64,000 bases of DNA from Clostridia bacterium (lineage in GTDB: Bacteria; Bacillota; Clostridia; Christensenellales; Borkfalkiaceae). Where the stretch lies: assembly GCA_900766495.1 (NCBI GenBank), contig CAAFVM010000045.1, forward strand, positions 62,001 through 126,000. Direction: 5' to 3'. Position numbers and translations under genes: made by a program. Below, piece after piece: positions 8,983-16,863 of this stretch; position 1 is the stretch's first letter, and each line of letters begins with the position of its first letter. The notes under the pieces are model-generated. The model made no database searches. It had not been told where the DNA came from and saw only the letters and a program-made list of their open reading frames with translations.

Positions 8983-9687
8983 ATGTTTGCCGATTTTATT
9001 GCCTTTATAATAGGAAAAATCGTATTTTTCTGCGGAGCGCTCACGGGCGATTCCTTTCCCAAACCTTTAAGCAAAGAAGAAGAGCGGCTTTGCCTTATAG
9101 CCTTTAAAAACGGCGACGAAACCGCCAAAGAAAAACTTATTAAACACAATTTGCGGCTGGTCGCCCACGTGGTGAAAAAATACCAAGGCTCTTACGACAA
9201 CGACGATTTGATTTCGGTTGGAACAATCGGGCTTGTGAAAGCGATTAACAGTTACGATTTATCCAAAGGCACGCAGCTTGCCACGTACACCGCGCGTTGC
9301 ATAGAAAACGAAATCTTAATGCTTTTGCGCGCAAACAAAAAATATAAAAACACCGTTTCCATAACCGAGGTTATAGGCACCGACAAAGACGGCAACGAGC
9401 TGAATTTAATGGATTTGCTCGCCGTTGACGAAGAAAGCGTTTTGGGCAAGGTGGAGCAAAGCATTTTTGCCGATAATCTTTTAAAAACTTTGCGCGCGTG
9501 CTTAAACGACCGCGAATTTACGGTTATAACTTTGCGATTCGGGCTTAACGGCAGTTCGCCGCTTTGCCAGAGGGAAGTTGCTTCGCTTCTTAAAATTTCG
9601 CGCTCGTATATTTCGCGAATCGAGAAAAAATCGATTGAAAAAATAAGAAAATACGTAATAGAAAACAACATCGATTTCAAATGTTAA
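8983..9687 (+). CDS. sigK: RNA polymerase sporulation sigma factor SigK
   Basis: A 234-residue sigma-70 family factor with the sigma-K arrangement: a hydrophobic N-terminal pro-sequence (residues 1-25, MFADFIAFIIGKIVFFCGAL), then region 2 with HNLRLVAHVVKKY and DLISVGTIGLVKAI, and a region 4 helix-turn-helix ending SRSYISRIEKKS. In spore formers sigma-K drives late mother-cell genes after cleavage of the pro-sequence by SpoIVFB. Here the gene is one uninterrupted frame, so there is no skin element. GTGAGG lies 9 bases before the ATG. A CATATAAAT sequence at 8933-8941 resembles a sigma-E/K type -10 element, but this is weak. Sigma-E is a less likely alternative because of the short pro-sequence. 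Confidence 0.88.
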   Translation: MFADFIAFIIGKIVFFCGALTGDSFPKPLSKEEERLCLIAFKNGDETAKEKLIKHNLRLVAHVVKKYQGSYDNDDLISVGTIGLVKAINSYDLSKGTQLATYTARCIENEILMLLRANKKYKNTVSITEVIGTDKDGNELNLMDLLAVDEESVLGKVEQSIFADNLLKTLRACLNDREFTVITLRFGLNGSSPLCQREVASLLKISRSYISRIEKKSIEKIRKYVIENNIDFKC

Positions 9688-9783
9688 AAACGCTGTTTCG
9701 CTATATAAAAAGCTGCGTTATGGGAATGCAATGCCTTTAATTTTGCATTTTAAGATAAATATTTTTTTAATTGCCGCAATCGG

Positions 9784-9812
9784 TTGCATATATTTGATTA
9801 AAATTGTATAAT
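9784..9812 (+). promoter_or_regulatory. Sigma-A promoter of the SDR gene
   Basis: TTGCAT at 9784-9789 and TATAAT at 9807-9812 with a 17-base spacer. The transcript would start near 9819, about 100 bases before the SDR start codon. The remainder of the 9688-9918 gap shows only short imperfect hairpins. Confidence 0.7.
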
Positions 9813-9918
9813 ACAAAAAGTAGGTTGAGGTAAGCGTTTTGCTTGGTTTAAAGCTTAAAATGCAAACGTTTTTTAACCGAAAGCGAAAAATTAAGGCGTT
9901 TTTTGCCTGGGAGGGATT

Positions 9919-10716
9919 ATGAAAGACGTAATAGTCGTAACCGGCGCTTCCAGCGGTATGGGCAGACGGTTCGTCGTGCAGATTGCGAAAAAGCAGAAAG
10001 CCGACGAAATTTGGGTTATTGCCAGAAGAAAAGATAGACTCGAGGAGCTTGCCGCCGAAATAACTAACGTAAAAATCGTTCCTGTCGAGGCGGATTTGAC
10101 TAATCCCGAAAGCGCGGAAATCTACCGCAACAAACTTGCGGACGAAAAGCCTAACGTAATTATTCTTGCAAACTGCGCGGGTTTCGGCAAATTCGGACAT
10201 AGCGAAACGGTCCCCGTGGGCGTTCAGCTTAATATGATTGACCTTAACTGCAAAGCGCCCGTGTTTATGATTGACGCAAGCCTGCCTTATATGAAAGCGG
10301 GCGCGAAAATTATGAATATCTGTTCGTGCGCGGCGTTTCAGCCCATTCCTTACATCAACGATTACGCCGCAACCAAAGCTTATTTGTTAAGCTACGGCAG
10401 GGCGCTTAACGCCGAGTTGAAATACAGGGGAATTCACGTTTTAAGCGTTTGCCCTTACTGGACTAAAACCGAATTTTTCGACAGGGCTGTTAAAAAAGGC
10501 GAAGAACCCGTCGTTATAAAATACGACGTTATGTACGACGCCGATAAAGTTATGGAAAAGGCGATAAAAGACCTTTACAACGACAAAAAAGACGTGTCGG
10601 TTTATGGCGGGCTTAATAATTTTCAACGTTTTTTAACTAAAATTCTGCCGCATAAATTCGTTATGAAAGTTTGGCTTAACAAACAAAAACTTGACGGAAC
10701 GCCGAAAAATCGCTAA
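9919..10716 (+). CDS. Short-chain dehydrogenase/reductase
   Basis: A 265-residue Rossmann-fold oxidoreductase. The nucleotide-binding TGASSGMG motif is at residues 8-15, NCAG at 85-88, and the catalytic YAATK (Tyr149, Lys153) is intact; the catalytic Ser position lies in the ICSCAA region around 136. The NADP-type Arg pair follows strand 2 (IARRKDR). GGGAGGG precedes the ATG closely. The physiological substrate is unknown. It resembles DltE/YqjQ-type cytoplasmic SDRs. It stands alone between sigK and thyA with its own promoter. Confidence 0.85.
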   Translation: MKDVIVVTGASSGMGRRFVVQIAKKQKADEIWVIARRKDRLEELAAEITNVKIVPVEADLTNPESAEIYRNKLADEKPNVIILANCAGFGKFGHSETVPVGVQLNMIDLNCKAPVFMIDASLPYMKAGAKIMNICSCAAFQPIPYINDYAATKAYLLSYGRALNAELKYRGIHVLSVCPYWTKTEFFDRAVKKGEEPVVIKYDVMYDADKVMEKAIKDLYNDKKDVSVYGGLNNFQRFLTKILPHKFVMKVWLNKQKLDGTPKNR

Positions 10717-10851
10717 AATAAAAAACGCTCTCGCGTTTGCATAAAGCAACGCCGTTTGCGCGTTAAACTTAATTTTATTAAAAAAAGATGGGGCGAAGCC
10801 GTTCGGTTATGCCCGAAGAAATACCGAAAACTTAAACGGAGGAAGAGCTTA

Positions 10852-11682
10852 ATGAGTTACGCAGACAAAGTTTTTATTGAAAACTGCCGCGACATAGTTT
10901 TTAACGGGACTTGGGATACCGAGTTTGCCGTTCGCCCGCACTGGGAGGACGGAAAGTCCGCTCACACAATAAAGAAATTCGGCATTGTGAACCGTTACGA
11001 TTTGCAAAAAGAATTTCCAATTTTAACCATAAGAAAAACCTTTTTCAAGTCGGCTGTAGACGAAATTTTATGGATTTGGCAGAAAAAATCCAACAACGTG
11101 CACGATTTAAAAAGCCATATCTGGGATAGTTGGGCTGACGAAAACGGCTCGATAGGTAAGGCTTACGGCTATCAGCTCGGCATTAAACACATTTACAAAG
11201 AGGGCGAGTTCGACCAGGTAGACCGCGTGCTTTACGATTTGAAACACAATCCGCAATCGCGCAGAATACTTACGAATATTTACAATTTTCAGGATTTGCA
11301 CGAGATGAATTTGTATCCCTGCGCATATTCCATGACTTTCAACGTTTCGGGCGGAAAGCTCAACGGTATACTCAATCAGCGTTCAAACGATATGATTGTA
11401 GCAAATAACTGGAACGTGGTGCAATATTCTATTTTGCTTATTATGATGGCGCAGGTAAGCGGTCTTGTTCCCGGCGAACTGGTTCACGTAATTGCCGACG
11501 CGCACATTTACGACCGCCATTTTATCGCGCTTAAAGAAATGCTTTTAAACCCGCAATACGACGCGCCGGTTTTGAAAGTTAACCCCGACGTAAAGAATTT
11601 TTACGACTTCAAGGTTGAAGATTTCGAACTCGTCGATTACAAAAGCACTCCGCTTTCGCATAAATTAGAGGTTGCCATTTAA
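10852..11682 (+). CDS. thyA: Thymidylate synthase
   Basis: A 276-residue ThyA enzyme that converts dUMP to dTMP using methylene-tetrahydrofolate. The nucleophilic Cys157 is in YPCAYS, the phosphate-binding Arg pair is in QSRRI (135-139), and the dUMP-binding segment LNQRSNDM and the HIYDRH motif follow. The start at 10852 is chosen because CGGAGGAAGAG is correctly spaced; the longer in-frame reading upstream is basic and not family-like. It overlaps folA by one base (TAATG), so the dihydrofolate released by ThyA is reduced by its operon partner. Confidence 0.95.
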   Translation: MSYADKVFIENCRDIVFNGTWDTEFAVRPHWEDGKSAHTIKKFGIVNRYDLQKEFPILTIRKTFFKSAVDEILWIWQKKSNNVHDLKSHIWDSWADENGSIGKAYGYQLGIKHIYKEGEFDQVDRVLYDLKHNPQSRRILTNIYNFQDLHEMNLYPCAYSMTFNVSGGKLNGILNQRSNDMIVANNWNVVQYSILLIMMAQVSGLVPGELVHVIADAHIYDRHFIALKEMLLNPQYDAPVLKVNPDVKNFYDFKVEDFELVDYKSTPLSHKLEVAI

Positions 11683-12200
11683 TGAACGCGATTTTACACG
11701 CCGATAAAAAGTGGGGTATAGGCAAGAAGAACGACCTTATGTTCCGCTTGCCCGCCGATATGAAATTTTTCAGGGAAAACACGTCGGGTAAAACCGTTTG
11801 CATGGGTTACAACACCTTGCTTTCGTTTCCCAACGGCGCGCCGCTTAAAAACAGAAAGAATATTGTTTTATGCCCCGATGGGGTAGAGCGCGACGATTGC
11901 GTTTGCGTACATAACCTTTCTGCGCTTAAACGCGAGCTTGAAAAAGAAAGCGAGCCCGATAACGTTTTCGTTATAGGCGGGGCGAGTTTTTACGCGCTTA
12001 TGCTTGATTATTGCGATAAGGTTTATTTAACCAAAGTTGATGCCGACGGGGGAGCCGAGGTGTTTTTCAGAAATTTAGACGAAGATAAAAACTTTGTTTG
12101 CGTAAGCGAAAGCCCCACGGTTTGCGATAACGGTTATAATATTAAATTCACCGTTTATAAAAACAAATCGCCGCGCCCGCTTGCCGAGCTTGATTTGTAA
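11682..12200 (+). CDS. folA: Dihydrofolate reductase
   Basis: A 172-residue DHFR that regenerates tetrahydrofolate after ThyA. The N-terminal KKWGIG loop (Trp11), the substrate-binding acidic Asp26 in RLPADMKFF, the NADPH-binding CMGYNTLLSFP and the VIGGASFY segment are all present in order. Start is fixed by the TAATG overlap with thyA. Slightly longer than the usual 160 residues because of an acidic insertion near 110 (DADGGAEVFF). No terminator was evident in the 110 bases after it. Confidence 0.94.
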   Translation: MNAILHADKKWGIGKKNDLMFRLPADMKFFRENTSGKTVCMGYNTLLSFPNGAPLKNRKNIVLCPDGVERDDCVCVHNLSALKRELEKESEPDNVFVIGGASFYALMLDYCDKVYLTKVDADGGAEVFFRNLDEDKNFVCVSESPTVCDNGYNIKFTVYKNKSPRPLAELDL

Positions 12201-12310
12201 TAATTTAAAAAATTAAAGATTTTAAGCCGTATTTTAACAATTTTTACGACACGCGTAATTTTGTTTTTGCGGCACAATATAATTAAAAAATAAAAAAGAG
12301 GTAAAAGCAA

Positions 12311-13036
12311 ATGAAAGTTTTCGTTGTAAAAAATTACGATGAAATGAGCGACAAAGCCTTTGAAATAATGGCTTCGGTAGTAAAAAACAAACCCGACGCG
12401 GTAATCGGTTTAGCCACCGGTTCCACTCCTATCGGTCTTTACAAAAATATGATTAAAGACCATAACGAGAACGGCACGAGTTACAAAAACATCAAAACCG
12501 TTAACCTCGACGAATACGCGGGGCTCGATTATTCCAGCGACCAAAGCTACGTTTATTTCATGCGCGACAACCTGTTCGACCACATCGATATAGACCTTAA
12601 AAACACCAATATCGAAAACGGCAAAGCAGCCGACAGGGAAGCCGAATGCGCAAGATACAACGCGCTGCTCGACAGCATGCAACAAGATATTCAGGTTCTG
12701 GGCATCGGCTCGAACGGTCACATCGCGTTCAACGAACCCGGCACTAAATTCGGCAGCGTTACGCATATCGTTGACCTTACCGAAAGCACCATTAAAGACA
12801 ATTCGCGTTTGTTCGCTCGCATAGAAGACGTTCCTCGTCAGGCGTTCACCATGGGGCTTAAAAACATTATGAACGCGAAGAAAATTCTTATTCTTGCCAA
12901 CGGCGCCAACAAAGCCAAAGCCGTTTACGGTCTGGTAAAAGGTGAGGTAACCGAAAACGTTCCCGCTTCGGTGCTTCAACTTCACCCCGATTGCACGCTG
13001 GTTTGCGACGAAGCAGCCGCAGCTTTGCTTAAATAA
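12311..13036 (+). CDS. nagB: Glucosamine-6-phosphate deaminase
   Basis: A 241-residue NagB that converts glucosamine-6-phosphate to fructose-6-phosphate and ammonia. Phosphate-binding ATGSTP is at residues 35-40, the catalytic NLDEY Asp-Glu pair at 67-68, and GIGSNGHIAFNEPG at 131-144 with the ring-opening His137. AAAGAGG precedes the ATG. It has no nagA or PTS gene beside it and is closed by a strong terminator, so it looks monocistronic. At 241 residues it is the short Firmicute form without the C-terminal allosteric tail of E. coli NagB. Confidence 0.94.
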   Translation: MKVFVVKNYDEMSDKAFEIMASVVKNKPDAVIGLATGSTPIGLYKNMIKDHNENGTSYKNIKTVNLDEYAGLDYSSDQSYVYFMRDNLFDHIDIDLKNTNIENGKAADREAECARYNALLDSMQQDIQVLGIGSNGHIAFNEPGTKFGSVTHIVDLTESTIKDNSRLFARIEDVPRQAFTMGLKNIMNAKKILILANGANKAKAVYGLVKGEVTENVPASVLQLHPDCTLVCDEAAAALLK

Positions 13037-13080
13037 TTTTAATAATTGTCGCGCGCGTTTGCCGCGATTAGCTAAACAAA

Positions 13081-13112
13081 AAACTTTCGGTTCGTTTTCC
13101 GAAAGTTTTTTT
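13081..13112 (+). terminator. Intrinsic terminator after nagB
   Basis: AAACTTTCGG (13081-13090) pairs perfectly with CCGAAAGTTT (13099-13108) around an 8-base loop, followed by further T residues to 13112. A-rich DNA on the 5' side could let it work for the convergent HxlR gene as well. Confidence 0.9.
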
Positions 13113-13158
13113 ATATTTAGCCGTTTTTGTTTCGGCGGCGAAAAATCAAAAAATAAAA

Positions 13159-13488
13159 TCAATAAAGCAGTTGTTGTTTGTAATCTTCGCCCCATTCTTT
13201 CATTGCGTCTAAAATAGGTTTCAATGTTTTTCCGAGGTCGGTTAACGAATACTCCACGCGGGGCGGAACCTCGGCAAAAACCTCGCGGTTAATCAGTCCG
13301 TCGTCTTCGAGGGCGCGCAGATTATCGGTAAGAACCTTTTTGCTGATGCCGGGAATTGTTTTTATAAAATCGGTGAAGCGTTGCGTTTTGCCCATAAGAT
13401 TGCGCAAAATAAGCAGTTTCCATTTATTTCCTATAAGCTGAACGGTTGTGGCTACCGGGCATTCGGGCAGTTCGTTTTTTGTAAGCAT
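13159..13488 (-). CDS. HxlR family transcriptional regulator
   Basis: A 109-residue winged-helix regulator. The core CPVATTVQLIGNKWKLLIL, the recognition-helix segment FTDFIKTIPGISKKVLTDNL and the wing region DGLINREVFAEVPPRVEYSL are diagnostic of the HxlR/MarR-like family, usually dimeric sensors of electrophiles or redox state. Cys11 near the N-terminus could be a redox residue, which is inference. The gene is divergent from a lactamase-fold gene, with a perfect promoter and two inverted repeats between them, so it very probably controls itself and its neighbour. AGGAGGAAC type sequence precedes the ATG. Confidence 0.93.
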   Translation of the reverse strand: MLTKNELPECPVATTVQLIGNKWKLLILRNLMGKTQRFTDFIKTIPGISKKVLTDNLRALEDDGLINREVFAEVPPRVEYSLTDLGKTLKPILDAMKEWGEDYKQQLLY

Positions 13489-13545
13489 AAGTTCCTCCTC
13501 GCGAGCAAATTTAAGCCGGTTTTACACGCGGCTTTACTTTTATAT

Positions 13546-13574
13546 ATTATACGTTTTTCCGCATAAAATGTCAA
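13546..13574 (-). promoter_or_regulatory. Consensus promoter of the hxlR-type gene
   Basis: On the reverse strand TTGACA (13574-13569) and TATAAT (13551-13546) are 17 bases apart. The -35 element abuts the inverted repeat at 13574-13594, an arrangement suited to autorepression. Confidence 0.83.
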
Positions 13575-13594
13575 TAGTTTAAAAAAGAAACTAT
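13574..13594. promoter_or_regulatory. Candidate HxlR operator 1
   Basis: ATAGTTT and AAACTAT form a perfect 7-bp inverted repeat with a 7-base spacer. It touches the -35 box of the regulator gene. HxlR proteins bind dyads of this size; identity as the operator is inference. Confidence 0.6.
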
Positions 13595-13629
13595 GTAACA
13601 AATTTATTATCTGATAATAGAAAAGTTAC
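13595..13629. promoter_or_regulatory. Candidate operator 2, nested dyads
   Basis: GTAAC (13595-13599) and GTTAC (13625-13629) flank an inner near-perfect palindrome TATTATCTGATAATA (13605-13619). The element ends 27 bases before a TATAAT at 13657-13662 that probably serves the plus-strand gene, whose -35 region is poor. Confidence 0.5.
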
Positions 13630-13719
13630 GTTTAAGATTTATTTTTTACGGCGTGCTATAATGAGGGCGTAATTTGAAAGCGGCAAAAAAATACGATAAG
13701 CCGCGTCAGGAGGAATATT

Positions 13720-14520
13720 ATGAACAAGAACACTTTTACAACCGTTAAACTGCAAAAAGGCGAAGTAAGCGTTTATGATTTTGGCAAAATAAAACTGCAC
13801 GCTTACAAAACCGAAGACCTTATATCGGACGAGGTATTTATTCTTGAAAAGGACGGGCGAGCCGTGGTTATTGAATCGCCGTGCTTTTTCGACAACGAAG
13901 AGGCGCTTACCGCTTACGTAAACGGGCTGAACGCGAATATCGAGGGCGTTTTAATCGCTTATCACGATGCAGGCGGACAATTTTTGCCAAACGTTAAAAA
14001 ATACGCCACAGCTAAAGCCAAGGTTTACGGCGAAGAGGGCGGCGGCAAGGCGTTAATCGACGGATTTCAAAAAGCTTTCGGCAGCGCGTTCGACGCAAGT
14101 CTGCATAAAATTACCGACGTTTTGTCTGCGGGCAAAAACGTTATAGGCGGAATTGAATTTATAGTTAACGAAAAATCCGAAGCATATACGATTGAAATTC
14201 CCGAAATTAACGCGGTTTACACGCATATGCTCGGTCACGATTGCCACTCGATTGTAGCCGGTGCGGGGCACGCCGACGCGATAATTGCCGAACTCGACGG
14301 GTATATTAAGCGCGGATTTACCTTGATTTTAACCTCGCACTACACGCCCGAAGACCTGAAAGACGCTCAAACAAAAATCGATTATATTAACGATTTGAAA
14401 AAACTCGCCGCAAACAGCGGCAGCGCCGAAGAATTTAAAGCCGCGGTAAACGCGAAATATCCCGAATACGACGGCGCGAATTACCTCGACATAACCGCGG
14501 GCGCGTTTTTCGCAAAATAA
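13720..14520 (+). CDS. Metallo-beta-lactamase-fold-like protein lacking the metal motif
   Basis: A 266-residue soluble protein. The layout (VFILEKDGRAVVIESP, then GVLIAYHDAGG, then YTHMLGHDCHS and LILTSHYTPED) follows that of MBL-fold hydrolases similar to those paired with HxlR regulators, but the HxHxDH signature is replaced by YHDAGGQ, with only scattered His residues left. No signal peptide. Strong ribosome binding site CAGGAGGAA. Divergent transcription from the HxlR gene and the shared operators suggest that it is the regulator's main target. Catalysis cannot be assumed; it may be a non-hydrolytic or single-metal relative. Confidence 0.65.
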   Translation: MNKNTFTTVKLQKGEVSVYDFGKIKLHAYKTEDLISDEVFILEKDGRAVVIESPCFFDNEEALTAYVNGLNANIEGVLIAYHDAGGQFLPNVKKYATAKAKVYGEEGGGKALIDGFQKAFGSAFDASLHKITDVLSAGKNVIGGIEFIVNEKSEAYTIEIPEINAVYTHMLGHDCHSIVAGAGHADAIIAELDGYIKRGFTLILTSHYTPEDLKDAQTKIDYINDLKKLAANSGSAEEFKAAVNAKYPEYDGANYLDITAGAFFAK

Positions 14521-14579
14521 ACTAAAATATAATTTTTAAGTTTGCTTTTTATAAAAGCGCGTAATTTATAAAAATTAAA

Positions 14580-14609
14580 GGCAGGGCGAAATAAAAAATC
14601 GCTCTGCCG
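14580..14609. terminator. Hairpin between the MBL-like gene and the macrodomain gene
   Basis: GGCAGGGCGA pairs with TCGCTCTGCC (one G-T) around an A-rich loop. There is no T-tract on the plus strand, so termination is weak there; reading on the minus strand, T-rich sequence follows. Confidence 0.4.
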
Positions 14610-14666
14610 AAACGCGTATAATTAACTTTTTAAGCATTTGCTTATGTAAAATGTTCGGTGAAAAAT

Positions 14667-15422
14667 ATGCTTTTAATTGACAGATTGATTGAAATTTTAT
14701 GCGCGGAACGCGGCGAAACGGTGCCGAAACTCGAAGCAGAGCAGAAGCCCGATTATTTTCGAGCGTTGTGCAACGTTCGCCCGCCCATGCCCGTAACTGC
14801 CGAATTTTTGGCGTTGCAAGATGAATATCTTACGGCAAAAAAACTTGAACGCGGCGTGACCGACGTTAACTATTTTAGTTATTTTAGCGGCATAGCTCTT
14901 TTTAAAGGCGATATTACAACACTCAACGCCGAAGCCGTTGTGAACGCGGCGAACTCCGCGATGCTCGGCTGTTTTCATCCGTTGCATAATTGCATCGACA
15001 ACGCAATTCATTCGGCGGCGGGCGTGCAAGTCAGGCTGGATTGTAACGATATTATGAAAGGAAAACAGGCAAAAAACAGCGACGTTATAGTAACCAAAGC
15101 ATATAATCTGCCAAGCAAATTCATATTTCACACGGTCGGTCCCGTCGTGCAAGAAAAAGTTGCAAGGCAAAACGAGTGCGATTTAAAAAATTGCTATTTG
15201 AATTGCCTTAAAAAAGCCGCCGAAATGCAGTTGACGAACATTGCGTTTTGTTGCATTTCGACAGGCGTGTTCGGCTACCCAAAAAAAGAAGCCGCGGCTA
15301 TTGCCGTTCAAACTGTAAAGGAATTTATTTTGCAAGAAAAATTTGCGCCGAAAGTTATTTTTAACGTGTTTACGGAGGAAGATTATGGAATTTACAACCG
15401 AATACTCGAAGAAAATAAATAA
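14667..15422 (+). CDS. Zn-dependent macrodomain protein-ADP-ribose hydrolase
   Basis: A 251-residue macrodomain protein. GDIT (81-84), AANSAMLGC (94-102) and the zinc-type signature GCFHPLHNCID (101-111) place it with the SauMacro/SpyMacro class, which removes ADP-ribose from lipoyl-carrier proteins modified by SirTM. ISTGVFGYPK supplies the second phosphate loop. The ATG at 14667 is used; a GTG at 14658 is in frame and neither has a clear ribosome binding site. It overlaps the sirtuin gene by 38 bases, so the pair is co-translated. The lipoylated GcvH-like carrier and LplA2 of the known operons are not adjacent here. Confidence 0.9.
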   Translation: MLLIDRLIEILCAERGETVPKLEAEQKPDYFRALCNVRPPMPVTAEFLALQDEYLTAKKLERGVTDVNYFSYFSGIALFKGDITTLNAEAVVNAANSAMLGCFHPLHNCIDNAIHSAAGVQVRLDCNDIMKGKQAKNSDVIVTKAYNLPSKFIFHTVGPVVQEKVARQNECDLKNCYLNCLKKAAEMQLTNIAFCCISTGVFGYPKKEAAAIAVQTVKEFILQEKFAPKVIFNVFTEEDYGIYNRILEENK

Positions 15423-16239
15423 GCTTAAAGAGCTTTTATTAAACGCCGAAGCCGTGGTTATAGGCGCGGGCGCGGGGCTTTCAACCGCGGCGGGCTTTTT
15501 ATATTCGGGCAAGCGTTTCCACGAAAACTTTCACGATTTCGAGGCAAAATATAACTTTCACGATATGTATTCGGGCGGATTTTTTCCGTATGAAACGCAG
15601 GAAGAATACTGGGCTTACTGGTCGAGGTATATATTTTTAAACCGCTATTCGAAGCCGCCGAAACCGCTTTACGACACGCTGCTAAACCTTGTTAAAAATA
15701 AAAATTATTTCGTTATAACCACCAACGTCGACCATTGCTTTCAGAACTCGGGTTTCGATAAGCAAAGGCTTTTTTACACGCAGGGCGACTACGGTTTGTT
15801 TCAGTGTTCTGCGCCTTGCCACAACAAAACATACTACAACGAGGCTCTCGTTCGCCAAATGGTAGAAACGCAAAGCGATATGAAAATTCCGAGCGAGCTT
15901 ATTCCGCGCTGTCCCGTTTGCGGAAAGCCAATGACTATGAATTTACGTTGCGACGATAAGTTTGTTGAAGACGACGGTTGGCACGCCGTAGCAAAGCGCT
16001 ACAATAAATTTTTAAGCGAAAATGCGGGCTGCAAAACGCTGTTTTTTGAACTCGGCGTGGGGTATAACACTCCCGCGATAATAAAGTTTCCGTTTATAAG
16101 AGCTACTTTAAACAATAAAAACGCCTTTTACGCTTCGGTTAATTTAAACGAAACTGCGGATATAACTCGATTAACAAGCCGCACGCTTATAATTAACGAA
16201 GATATTTATAAAGTTATTGCCGATCTACAAAACGCCTGA
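15385..16239 (+). CDS. SirTM-type sirtuin (protein ADP-ribosyltransferase)
   Basis: A 284-residue class M sirtuin. NAD-binding GAGAGLSTAAGF begins at residue 27; Asn114 and Asp116 in TTNVDH and the TQGDYG segment (132-137) stand where canonical sirtuins have their catalytic HG, as expected for SirTM; the zinc ribbon Cys are 141, 145, 176 and 179. The start is set by CGGAGG 8 bases before the ATG, inside the macrodomain gene. In Staphylococcus and Streptococcus SirTM ADP-ribosylates a lipoylated GcvH-like protein in an oxidative-stress operon. Here writer and eraser are present without the carrier, so the target must be encoded elsewhere or differ. Confidence 0.92.
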   Translation: MEFTTEYSKKINKLKELLLNAEAVVIGAGAGLSTAAGFLYSGKRFHENFHDFEAKYNFHDMYSGGFFPYETQEEYWAYWSRYIFLNRYSKPPKPLYDTLLNLVKNKNYFVITTNVDHCFQNSGFDKQRLFYTQGDYGLFQCSAPCHNKTYYNEALVRQMVETQSDMKIPSELIPRCPVCGKPMTMNLRCDDKFVEDDGWHAVAKRYNKFLSENAGCKTLFFELGVGYNTPAIIKFPFIRATLNNKNAFYASVNLNETADITRLTSRTLIINEDIYKVIADLQNA

Positions 16240-16263
16240 TTTGTTTTTAATAATACGCCACAC

Positions 16264-16308
16264 AAAGCACGCTGCGAATTTAATTATTCGCGGCGTGCTT
16301 TTATTTTT
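16264..16308 (+). terminator. Strong terminator after the sirTM gene
   Basis: A long stem of about 15 bp (AAAGCACGC...GCGTGCTTT outer, GCGAAT/ATTCGC inner, one G-T) with a 6-base loop, followed by TTATTTTT. The rest of the 16240-16540 gap is AT-rich and holds no gene; it probably carries a sporulation promoter for spoIIAA that I could not pin down. Confidence 0.9.
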
Positions 16309-16540
16309 ACGTAGCGGGGGTGCCGCGTTTTTTTGCTTGCTTTTACCGCGTTTTTTTGCTCTCTTTCGAGTTTGCAAATAAAAAATCTCGACAAAATAAA
16401 CGATTTTTACGCAATAAGTTTTAAAATTTTCGCTTAAAAAAATGTTATTATTTTCTCGATAAAATCGGTAAGCTTTAACGAGTGCGGCATACGTTTTTAA
16501 TCAAGAGCATAGCGTTAAAGCCGAATAACGGGAGCGATTT

Positions 16541-16849
16541 ATGGACATAAAATATAGCGTTGCGCCCGACGGGTTGTATCTGTATTTAGCGGGAGAACTC
16601 GACGAGCATTACAGCAAGCAGGCAAGGGAAAAAATCGACGCGCTGATTGATAAATATTCTACGGCGCGCTCGGTGGTGTTCAATATGAAAGGATTGTCGT
16701 TTATGGATTCTACGGGAATAGGAATGCTTATAGGCAGATATAAAAAGCTGAAAAGCTTAAAAATTCCCGCATATATAGAAAATCCGTCGTTTGCGGCGGA
16801 CAAAGTGTTTTCGGCAAGCGGCATATACACGCTGATACCCAAGCTTTAA
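16541..16849 (+). CDS. spoIIAA: Anti-sigma F factor antagonist SpoIIAA
   Basis: A 102-residue STAS-domain protein. The phosphorylation site is in FMDSTGIG with Ser57, the residue that SpoIIAB phosphorylates and SpoIIE dephosphorylates. Unphosphorylated SpoIIAA releases sigma-F in the forespore. It is the first gene of spoIIA; GGGAG precedes the ATG, and its stop codon is part of the SpoIIAB ribosome binding site (TAAGGAG). Confidence 0.95.
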   Translation: MDIKYSVAPDGLYLYLAGELDEHYSKQAREKIDALIDKYSTARSVVFNMKGLSFMDSTGIGMLIGRYKKLKSLKIPAYIENPSFAADKVFSASGIYTLIPKL

Positions 16850-16863
16850 GGAGAGTGACTATT

